Below, in pieces: positions 41,738-48,928 of a DNA stretch of 60,380 bases (positions are counted from its first letter, which is position 1; every line of letters starts with the position of its first letter). Under the pieces are notes generated by a model that worked only from the letters and a program-made list of their open reading frames with translations, did not search any database and had not been told where the DNA came from. The position numbers were made by a program, and so were the translations under genes. The DNA lies in assembly GCA_030604525.1 (NCBI GenBank), contig JAUVVQ010000011.1:1-60380 (forward strand). The letters are read 5' to 3'. The stretch is from Phycisphaerae bacterium. Lineage in GTDB: Bacteria > Planctomycetota > Phycisphaerae > Sedimentisphaerales > Anaerobacaceae.

Positions 41738-42616
41738 TTACTTGTCCGTCCAGGTGCCGTCGAAGACTTTGACGGCAGGGCCGGTCATATAGACACAGTT
41801 ATCCTGCTGGTTCCAGTTAAGCTCCAGGTCTCCCCCGGGGAGATGTCCGGTAGTGAGCCGGCCATATCGTCCGGTCAGCACGCCGGCGACGCAGCAGGCA
41901 CAGGCGCCGGTGCCGCAGGCCAGTGTTATTCCGCTGCCACGTTCCCAGCTGCGCATTAAAAATTCATCCGGTGATATTGCCTGGACAAAGTGGACATTTA
42001 TGCGGTTTGGAAAAAGTTTATGGTTTTCCACTGCCGGTCCGATTTGTTCCAATTCTATGTTATTGATGTTATCACAGAAGAAAACGGCATGAGGATTACC
42101 CATTGAGAGACAGGTCATAAGCAGGTTTTCTCCGTTTATTTCGAGAGGGACATGCACAACTTTTTCACCGGGCAGGTCAACGGGTATGTTTTTGGGATTC
42201 AGTATCGGTTGGCCCATATTGACGCAGACTTTTTGGACTGTATCATTCTGGTCAATTATTAAGCCGACAGTCAGGATGCCGTTACCGGTTTCAATATTCA
42301 GAGATGTAGAGCAGGGCTGTTGACCTGGGACGGCAAAAGAGCTTCCGCCATGTGTCAGTTCTTGTTCGTAGGCGTATTTTGCGACACACCTTATTCCGTT
42401 TCCGCACATTTCCGCTTCAGAGCCGTCCGTGTTGAATATTCTCATTCGAACGTCAGCATTTGTTGAGGGGCAGATAAGAATCAAGCCGTCAGCACCGATG
42501 CCGAAGTGACGCTCGCTCACTTTTTTTGCTAAAGCCGGTGGGTCTTGAACATCTTCTTCAAAGCAGTTGACGTAAACGTAGTCATTACCGATACCATGCA
42601 TTTTTGTAAATCGCAT
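41738..42616 (-). CDS. dapF: diaminopimelate epimerase
   Basis: 292 residues. The two catalytic cysteines lie in MCGNGIRCVAKYAYE and ACGTGACACCVAG, and the N-terminus MRFTKMHGIGNDYVYVN is typical. It converts LL- to meso-diaminopimelate for lysine and for the peptidoglycan cross-link, consistent with a planctomycete that retains a peptidoglycan wall. It stands alone, 148 bases after the FliA-type sigma gene. Confidence 0.95.
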   Translation of the reverse strand: MRFTKMHGIGNDYVYVNCFEEDVQDPPALAKKVSERHFGIGADGLILICPSTNADVRMRIFNTDGSEAEMCGNGIRCVAKYAYEQELTHGGSSFAVPGQQPCSTSLNIETGNGILTVGLIIDQNDTVQKVCVNMGQPILNPKNIPVDLPGEKVVHVPLEINGENLLMTCLSMGNPHAVFFCDNINNIELEQIGPAVENHKLFPNRINVHFVQAISPDEFLMRSWERGSGITLACGTGACACCVAGVLTGRYGRLTTGHLPGGDLELNWNQQDNCVYMTGPAVKVFDGTWTDK

Positions 42617-42764
42617 ATATTTTTCTCCCTTTTAAAAGCTAAAGGACAAGAATATTATATAAGTAAATAGAATTGAAGCAACAGAATTAGTGAAATTGAG
42701 CGGGTGTAAATTGAAGTTTGCATGAGGTTTTATCCTCAAATTGACTTCTCGGGGATGTATGCCG

Positions 42765-43541
42765 TCAGATTGCGAATTCTTTTTCTCTTTTATGGAGTTG
42801 GGTTTTGAGTCTTGCGACAATAGAGGAGTGCATTTGTGATACTCTTGATTCGGAGAGGTCGAGTGTGGCGCCAATTTCTTTCATCGTCATTTCTTCATAA
42901 TAATATAGGACGATAATGAGCCGTTCAGCTCTTGTAAGACCTTTCGTAAGCATGCTTTTTAAATCTCTTTTTTGTGCTTCGATTAGAGGACTTTTGCTTT
43001 TTTTGTCTTTTAGAATATCAATCTCGCGGATATCTTTTTCGCTGTTGTCGCTGGCGTACTTTGTTTCAAGTGAGACGAGACTTGAGGCGTTTGCGTCTTT
43101 TTGAAGTCTGTCGAACTCTTTCATATTCAACTTTAGTTCTTCAGCGGTTTCTTTGACAGTTGGTTTTCTTCCGAGGTGCGTTTCGAGTGCCTGTGTAGCT
43201 CTTGCGAGCTGATGTGCTCGTGCCCGGACTAATCTTGGTACCCAGTCCATACTTCTGAGATGGTCGAGGATAGAGCCCCTGATACGAGGAGAGCAGTAAG
43301 TTTCGAACTTTACCCCTCTTGATGAGTCGTAAGCATCAATGGCATCCATCAAGCCGAAATGCCCGGCGCTTATGAGGTCATCGAGTTCAACTTTATCCGG
43401 TAGTTTTGAGTATAGCCGTTCGGCTGCGTAGCGAACTATCTGTCTGTATTGTTCGATAAGCAGGTTGCGCCAGAAACTATTACGGGTTTTGTGGAAGTTT
43501 TCCCAGATTTCGGCAATATCATATTCCTGTTTGGTTTTCAA
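42765..43541 (-). CDS. fliA: FliA/WhiG-type sigma-28 factor
   Basis: 258 residues with regions 2, 3 and 4. Region 2 (about 20-90: VELDDLISAGHFGLMDAIDAY then RGVKFETYCSPRIRGSILDHL) and the FliA signature DWVPRLVRARAH are clear. Region 4 ends with MTMKEIGATLDLSESRVSQMHSS. FliA directs transcription of late flagellar genes. It lies downstream of flhG and a FlgB-like gene in the same direction, which fits a motility role. No flgM (anti-sigma) gene was noticed in this window. Confidence 0.9.
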   Translation of the reverse strand: MKTKQEYDIAEIWENFHKTRNSFWRNLLIEQYRQIVRYAAERLYSKLPDKVELDDLISAGHFGLMDAIDAYDSSRGVKFETYCSPRIRGSILDHLRSMDWVPRLVRARAHQLARATQALETHLGRKPTVKETAEELKLNMKEFDRLQKDANASSLVSLETKYASDNSEKDIREIDILKDKKSKSPLIEAQKRDLKSMLTKGLTRAERLIIVLYYYEEMTMKEIGATLDLSESRVSQMHSSIVARLKTQLHKREKEFAI

Positions 43542-43676
43542 AGCATTCCTCCGTGAATTTTCTATTTACTTGATTATACAAGTCCGATAAAATCGAGCTT
43601 GCGTTTGTTTTGATTATTTCATTTTTGTAAGTGCACAACAAATCCATTGTTTTTATCGCATTATTCGGCAGTGACT

Positions 43677-44525
43677 TTAGAAAAACCAGTCAACAACTTT
43701 TTTAAAAAACGCTTTATTATCATTTTGCAGAGGAGGCGATACACTCAGTTTTGCAGCTATCGAAGCTAAAGAGGCGGTTATCTTTGCTTTTGGAAATTCT
43801 TTTACGACGGGTTTTCTTTTTCGAATTGCATCTATAAGATGTTTATCTTTCAGGAGTATGCCTGCGTTATAGACATTTATATCGAGGAATCTTGAAGCAA
43901 CGCTTGCAATGTGTCTGTATATTCTTTTTCCTTCATCTTTTGAATCAGCCATATTAACGAGCAGGTTTATTGTTCCGTTGTAATTATTTCCTGCAAGGAC
44001 TTTAATCATTGCGTAGGCGTCGGTCATAGCAGCAGCTTCCGGTGTTGTTACAATCAGTATCTGGTCCGAAGCGAGGGAGAATGCGATAACAGAGCTTGCA
44101 ATACCTGCCGCGGTATCGATTACGAGGAAGTCTCGGTCTTTTTGCAGTTTAGTGAGTTCGTTAATCAATCGTTGTTTTTGAAAGGTGTTTAAGTTAGCGA
44201 GCTCCTGCAGTCCTGAACCGCCGCAGATTATTTCGACTCCCTCGGGACCGTAATGTATAATCTCGTCGATACTTTTTTGCCCGTTGAGGGCGTGCGAGAT
44301 GTTGTATTTGCAATTGATATCCATAATGACATCGAGGTTTCCGAGAGATAAATCAGCATCGAAGAGCAGAACTTTTTTGCCCCATGTGCTCAGGCATATA
44401 GCGAGATTTGCAGCGATATTGGTTTTACCCACTCCTCCCTTTCCGCTGGTAATGGTTATAACGTCAGCAGGCTTAGAGGTGGATTCCATTAATTTTGTTA
44501 GTTGATGACTTTCACTTTCCATTTT
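43677..44525 (-). CDS. flhG: FlhG-type MinD/ParA ATPase
   Basis: About 282 residues from the ATG at 44525; a non-ATG extension to 44558 is possible. The deviant Walker A SGKGGVGKTNIAANLA, DADLSLGNLDVIMDI and DFLVIDTAAGIASSVIAFSLASD match FlhG (YlxH) rather than MinD, including the inner Asp series. FlhG controls flagellar number and placement with FlhF, which is not in this window. The basic C-terminus (KFPKAKITASLASIAAKL) fits. It follows a FlgB-like gene and precedes fliA. Confidence 0.88.
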   Translation of the reverse strand, partial: KMESESHQLTKLMESTSKPADVITITSGKGGVGKTNIAANLAICLSTWGKKVLLFDADLSLGNLDVIMDINCKYNISHALNGQKSIDEIIHYGPEGVEIICGGSGLQELANLNTFQKQRLINELTKLQKDRDFLVIDTAAGIASSVIAFSLASDQILIVTTPEAAAMTDAYAMIKVLAGNNYNGTINLLVNMADSKDEGKRIYRHIASVASRFLDINVYNAGILLKDKHLIDAIRKRKPVVKEFPKAKITASLASIAAKLSVSPPLQNDNKAFFKKVVDWFF

Positions 44526-44558
44526 TATATTTCGCCTAATCACATATTTACTTACCAA

Positions 44559-44981
44559 TCAGGTGTAGCTTAACCCGTCTTCGGCGGATTGTTTTTTTTG
44601 CTTCAGCAGCACAGCAGCGATTTTCTGATTCAGAGCATTTTCCATTAATTTATTTATTTGCATTTCAAGATACTGTTCTCTGTTTTGTCGGAGGATTTTT
44701 TCTGCGTTTCCGTCAGGGGTGGCTTTAATGTCGAGGGAGCCGCCAATGCCGAATTTAATGGTTTCCGTGTCGTAAAGGACAAGGCGGTTGTTTGATATAT
44801 GTTCATTAATGGCGTTGTTCATCAGCTTACTGAATTCGGCTGTGGCGAGGTCTTCCGGGATGAAATCCTTCTTGTCGATGTTGTTGATGTTTCTCGTGAG
44901 GATCTTTTGCCGTTCTTCAGTGAACTCGATGATTTTCACGAGCAAGTCAGTAATATTGTCTGTTATAAGCTGCGATTTCAT
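44559..44981 (-). CDS. divergent FlgB-like flagellar rod protein
   Basis: 140 residues. The N-terminal pattern EERQKILTRNINNIDKKDFIPEDLATAEF aligns with FlgB (RQ-x-LA-x-NIAN-x-DTPGY-x-A-x-DLD), with the TPGY turn changed to KKDF. The C-terminal helix (NREQYLEMQINKLMENALNQKIAAVLL) matches the FlgB C-terminal rod helix. FlgB forms the proximal rod of the flagellar basal body. The last residues (QSAEDGLSYT) come from a family-A palindrome at 44574-44587. The match is by eye, so the call is moderate. It sits directly before flhG. Confidence 0.5.
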   Translation of the reverse strand: MKSQLITDNITDLLVKIIEFTEERQKILTRNINNIDKKDFIPEDLATAEFSKLMNNAINEHISNNRLVLYDTETIKFGIGGSLDIKATPDGNAEKILRQNREQYLEMQINKLMENALNQKIAAVLLKQKKQSAEDGLSYT

Positions 44982-45212
44982 AAGCTATCTTTATTTGTGT
45001 TTTAGTCTTTCACCCTTTTCCAGAATTGGTTTTGAACAGTAAATTTTTGGAATGTGATTTCACGTGAAAAGGATACAGCAGGGGAAAGGTTATAAAAAGA
45101 TTATTGATTTTCCGACGAATTATAACAAAAATTCTCATCCTTGAGTTCCTTTTCTTATAATCAATTTTTTATTTCGTTTTTTTCGGTCCTTCTTTTGAAT
45201 TTCTGACGTGTA

Positions 45213-45503
45213 TTAGTTCAAGAATCTTGTTTGGTAGTCTTCCTGTTTTAGTATTTTTCTTATTTCAGAAAGTGATTTTGTTTTTTTCAGTTCCATTATT
45301 TTTGAGAGCCGGGGGAAGACAGATTCGTCGTATAGCCGATGTCCTCCTTTCGTCCATTGTGATTCGCGGATAAGTCCCATAATGGTGTAATTGTGAATGG
45401 TCTGTCTTGAGAAGGGGGTACTACTGACTACTTCACCGACCCGATAGAGCTTTGTAGGTATTTGAATTGTGTCCGCCTTCGGCGGATTGTTTCTTGTCTG
45501 CAT
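45213..45503 (-). CDS. MerR-family DNA-binding protein
   Basis: 96 residues. The winged HTH YRVGEVVSSTPFSRQTIHNYTIMGLI, then RESQWTKGGHRLYDESVFPRL, matches MerR-type DNA-binding domains. There is no effector domain beyond a short helix (SLSEIRKILKQED). The N-terminus (NPPKADTIQIP) is translated from a family-A palindrome at 45473-45485, so a shorter native start is possible. It lies upstream of the flagellar cluster and could control it. A perfect 24-base palindrome lies 229 bases upstream. Confidence 0.75.
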   Translation of the reverse strand: MQTRNNPPKADTIQIPTKLYRVGEVVSSTPFSRQTIHNYTIMGLIRESQWTKGGHRLYDESVFPRLSKIMELKKTKSLSEIRKILKQEDYQTRFLN

Positions 45504-45872
45504 AATAAAAGGTATTGCTAAAAAATTTGTAAAATTGGGATTACAAACAACAGAAAAGCATAATTGGTTGGGTAATTGCCGTTGAATATCGCATAGGTTT
45601 CGGGGATTGGGTTAATCTTTGAAGTTGTCTCGAAGCATTTTACTCCTGACATTCTCACTCCTGAGTGCTTTAACGGCCTTGGATTTTGACTCACAGCACA
45701 GTTTAGTTCGACGGATGATTTTAAAAGTATATTTTACATTTTGCAAAATGTAAAACACTTTTTCTCATATGTCAACTTTTTTTTAGAATTTTTTTTGATT
45801 TTTTTTTTAGGGGGGGGTTATGTTGTTATTGAGCAAATTCGGATAAGAGATAAGTGGTGGTTGTGCAATCGT
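45504..45872. other. 369-base intergenic region with a 24-base perfect palindrome and homopolymer tracts
   Basis: Between the MerR gene and the BshB-like gene stop there is no ORF with a supportable start. The notable parts are the palindrome at 45732-45755, several T runs (about 45778-45810) and a G run at about 45811-45817. The T and G runs may mark a weak terminator region for the thiol operon. Confidence 0.5.
45732..45755. promoter_or_regulatory. perfect 24-base palindrome, candidate operator
   Basis: The half-site TTTTACATTTTG is followed immediately by its exact complement, with no spacer. It is AT-rich, which makes a terminator unlikely and an operator more likely. It lies upstream of the MerR-type gene and downstream of the deacetylase gene. 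Confidence 0.5.
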
Positions 45873-46580
45873 TTAATTCTTGGTCTCAGAGTCAGATAGT
45901 AATTGTAGATTCTTTACAGATATCGGGCCGGAAGCGATAAATGGTTCTCCGTAACGGACTCCAATAGACTGGCCGAAATATCGGCTGACAATTGTAATTT
46001 TTTCTATATGGGTGGGTTGATTTGCCGGCGGTGCGTTCTTGAGTTGACTTTGGTAAGCTTGAATTGCAGCTATTTTCTTTTCCCAATAATCGCTTATATC
46101 AACGATAAATGACGGATTTCGGTACTGAAATCGGTGCGGGGAATAAAACTGGAACATTTTTGGTGTCCAGTGCGGGCGGGTGCCCATTTTTGTTTTATGG
46201 TATTTTGCTTCGAAACGTGCTCCGTTTGTAAGCTTGAGAGCTGCAATGTGGTCGGGGTGCCAGTCTGGAGTCAGATGGCTGAACAGTATATCCGGTTTGA
46301 TTGACCGAATTAGGTCGGCTAATTTTCTTCTGTTTTGCAAAGTCTCTTGCAGATAACGGTTGGGCATATCCAAACATATTCTTTTTTGTATTCCTAAAAT
46401 TTCGCTTGCATTCTTTGTTTCCTCGGAGCGTATTTTTTTTGAGCCGAAAGGCGTAGGTTCGCCGTCTGTGAGGTCAACTATTGTTACATTCCAGCCGGCA
46501 TCAATCATTTTTGCTATGCTACCGCCCATACCAATCTCAGCATCGTCCGGATGCGCTGCTACAACTAAAACGGTATTCAT
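45873..46580 (-). CDS. PIG-L/BshB-type N-acetylglucosaminyl deacetylase
   Basis: About 235 residues from an ATG at 46580 that is preceded by CAGGAGGAG; an open extension to 46613 overlaps the next gene. The zinc motif is AHPDDAEIGMGG, with later DWHPDHIAAL supplying a His, and DLTDGEPTPFG is typical of BshB1. BshB enzymes remove the acetyl group from GlcNAc-malate, the second step of bacillithiol synthesis. The neighbouring BshC-like gene supports a thiol pathway, but PIG-L enzymes also act on other GlcNAc compounds. Confidence 0.8.
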   Translation of the reverse strand: MNTVLVVAAHPDDAEIGMGGSIAKMIDAGWNVTIVDLTDGEPTPFGSKKIRSEETKNASEILGIQKRICLDMPNRYLQETLQNRRKLADLIRSIKPDILFSHLTPDWHPDHIAALKLTNGARFEAKYHKTKMGTRPHWTPKMFQFYSPHRFQYRNPSFIVDISDYWEKKIAAIQAYQSQLKNAPPANQPTHIEKITIVSRYFGQSIGVRYGEPFIASGPISVKNLQLLSDSETKN

Positions 46581-46596
46581 TACTCCTCCTGTCTGT

Positions 46597-48222
46597 TCAG
46601 TCTTTTGTTCCATCGTTTATCCCGAAAACGTTCTCTAAGGATTTTCGTGGGAAAAGCCCGAAGAAAAATTTTCTGTAGTTGAGCACCTGTATGGAGAGCT
46701 TCTGGCTTTGTGATAAAATGATTCGCTTTTTTATATTGGACATTGCCTCCTCCGTAAACTTTCGGAGATTGTCATTTACTTTTGATATTCCTGCCCAGGC
46801 TTTCTTTTTGTCTTCTGTGGATGAATCATTATTTTTAGCAAGTTCAATTAGTTTTTCCTTTTTTTGGATTAATGATATTACCTGTTCATTCTTCAACGAA
46901 TTATTTTTGATAAATCTTTCCGGATTATACTGAAGTTCCCGGAGTATCTGTTTTAGCTCAGCAGGATTGTCTTTAAGCATTTTGTCGCCTCCCTCTAAAG
47001 GAAGGTTCATAGTCGTTGTTGCTACTGCGAACTGGAGATTCTTTATTTTATAATACTTTTCAAGGACATAATTTGTTATATCCTCGTATTTTGCACCTCC
47101 TATACCATGTATGAACCAATCTGCTAAAAACAGTCGCGTAAATAATGTGAGAGTTACCGCCTTTGGGCGTAATCGATAACCATATTTTTTTAATAATTGT
47201 ATCAATTGGTTTTCTTTTTGCCCGGCCCGTTGAGCGTCCAGTCGGCCTAAGAGCTTTTTATCGATACCGAATTGGATATTATTTTTGTTATTTGATTTTA
47301 CATACAGGGGTGAACGTCTTCCTTTTGTTGAAACTAACCAGAAGGGCAGTTCTCTTCTGCCGTTGTTTTCTTTGAGAATGTGAATGTTATCAGGACGTTT
47401 GGTTTCTGAATTTGCTGTTTTTTCCCAAATAGCATTGTTGTAAGTATGTGCAAAGGTTGGAGCATTTTCCATTATAGATTTGCAAAAATTTATGAAACAG
47501 CGACTTTGTGCCATCTCGGAAACCGGAAGATAAAGCATTTCAATTCCCAAAGCTGAATTCAAGTTTGCCTGAAGGTATGTTATAAGCTCTCCAATATGTC
47601 TAAAAGAAGAAATTTTCCCCTGTTTGTTTCTGCTAAAATCTGACCATAAGTCCTTGCAGCAGGCGGCCTGGGTGGATTTCGAAATTGACTTAATAAAATT
47701 TTGTATTTGTTCTTTAGGAGGCACGGCCCGAAATTCCAGGGGAACATTTTGTTGTATTTCGATTTCGATTTTTTTAAAGCTCCAGCTCTTTTCATCTTTT
47801 AGTTCCGGTACAGTCATTGCGGTATCTGAAATATCGTGGTCCAGGATAAGGTGTATGGCGTAACCGTTTAATTTTTTTGAAAGCTCGCTTACTATACAAT
47901 TTTTTGCGAGGATACCACAATGGTGCCAGGTTGCCTGATGTCCGGTGACTATAATGTCCTCTGATTTTCCTTCATTATTCTTGTTAAGGCCGATTTTATG
48001 CGTATAATTTTTGGCCGAGAGTATTAATTCTTTGGTTTGCTCGGCTGTATTTGCGATGTTCCCCCCGGTACCAAAAGAGCTTTGCTCGTTCTTTTTTCGT
48101 TGCTGGGTCTTATTCTGCTTTATCAATTTGGCCCAGGAGGAATATGCAGGATATGTAAAAACGGCATCTTTTTTTTCAGGGATTTTCAGATTTTGGAGGG
48201 TCTGCAACAGCATCTTTTCCAA
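46597..48222 (-). CDS. BshC-like cysteine-adding enzyme homologue
   Basis: 541 residues, the length of BshC. An early IIVTGHQATWHHCGILAKN motif resembles the BshC VVxGQQ-x-G region. A central Rossmann-like region (LILDHDISDTAM) comes next. The later stretch ADWFIHGIGGAKYEDITNYVLEK and a helical coiled-coil C-terminus (about 455-510) complete the layout. In Bacillus, BshC adds cysteine to GlcN-malate. Here the partner deacetylase and a glycosyltransferase surround it, with overlaps of 17 and about 47 bases if the first ATGs are used. Identity is by motif style only; I recall similar proteins annotated as hypothetical in planctomycetes. Confidence 0.45.
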   Translation of the reverse strand: MEKMLLQTLQNLKIPEKKDAVFTYPAYSSWAKLIKQNKTQQRKKNEQSSFGTGGNIANTAEQTKELILSAKNYTHKIGLNKNNEGKSEDIIVTGHQATWHHCGILAKNCIVSELSKKLNGYAIHLILDHDISDTAMTVPELKDEKSWSFKKIEIEIQQNVPLEFRAVPPKEQIQNFIKSISKSTQAACCKDLWSDFSRNKQGKISSFRHIGELITYLQANLNSALGIEMLYLPVSEMAQSRCFINFCKSIMENAPTFAHTYNNAIWEKTANSETKRPDNIHILKENNGRRELPFWLVSTKGRRSPLYVKSNNKNNIQFGIDKKLLGRLDAQRAGQKENQLIQLLKKYGYRLRPKAVTLTLFTRLFLADWFIHGIGGAKYEDITNYVLEKYYKIKNLQFAVATTTMNLPLEGGDKMLKDNPAELKQILRELQYNPERFIKNNSLKNEQVISLIQKKEKLIELAKNNDSSTEDKKKAWAGISKVNDNLRKFTEEAMSNIKKRIILSQSQKLSIQVLNYRKFFFGLFPRKSLENVFGINDGTKD

Positions 48223-48901
48223 GCTCCCGCTGAATTATTTCTTTGTAATAATTGAGTCTTACTTTTGGTTTCTCAAGCGAGCCGGTGAAATTCCTCTTCG
48301 AGTCGTGATAAATTAAAGGCACCGGAATTTCGCGGATTTTTAGTCCCGCCCGTACGGCATATATCCATAATTGAAGAGGAAATCCGTATCCTTGTTCAGT
48401 GAGCATTAGCTTTCGAATTGCTTTTACTTTGTAGGCCTTGAAGCCGCAGAAAGAGTCGGTAAGATTGATTCCAAGGTTGTTATTGAGTATCCGGGCAATT
48501 TCTCTATTTATAGCGACTCTTTGTTTTGGAGGTTTTATCGAACCCAAATTCAATTCATTTAAATATCGGGAGCCGCTTATAATATCGGCGTCTTCTTTTG
48601 CTATCTCTCTGTAAAAAAAAGGAATGTAGGATGGCTCGTGTTGATAATCGCAATCCAGGGTTATGACCCAGTCGAACTTGCCTGAGCCGGAGAACTCGAA
48701 AATATCCATTATACTTCGGCCGTAGCCCAGATTTTTTTTGTGAGATACAACCTTAATAAAACCATATCGCTTGAGTAGCTCGGAAGTGCCGTCCGTACTT
48801 CCGTCATCTACCACGAGTATATTTTTCGCAAAACGATGCACTATTTGCAGAATATCATCGACGTAATTGTGCTCGTTGTAAATTGGTATTGCAATTAACA
48901 C
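48176..48901 (-). CDS. GT2 family glycosyltransferase (dolichol-phosphate-mannose synthase-like)
   Basis: 241 residues, a single GT-A domain: MLIAIPIYNEHNYVDDILQI, VVDDGSTDGTSELLKRY (the DDGS motif), then WVITLDCDYQHEP (DXD), and SGSRYLNELNLGSIKPP. It moves a sugar from an NDP-sugar to an acceptor, usually a polyprenyl phosphate, on the cytoplasmic face. There is no membrane domain. Its stop overlaps the BshC-like gene by about 47 bases, and it lies 27 bases after gspD, so it could belong to the secretion transcript or to the thiol unit. Canonical bacillithiol synthesis uses GT4 BshA, not GT2. Confidence 0.75.
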   Translation of the reverse strand: MLIAIPIYNEHNYVDDILQIVHRFAKNILVVDDGSTDGTSELLKRYGFIKVVSHKKNLGYGRSIMDIFEFSGSGKFDWVITLDCDYQHEPSYIPFFYREIAKEDADIISGSRYLNELNLGSIKPPKQRVAINREIARILNNNLGINLTDSFCGFKAYKVKAIRKLMLTEQGYGFPLQLWIYAVRAGLKIREIPVPLIYHDSKRNFTGSLEKPKVRLNYYKEIIQRELGKDAVADPPKSENP

Positions 48902-48928
48902 ATTATTTGGATTTTGCTTACTGATTTG

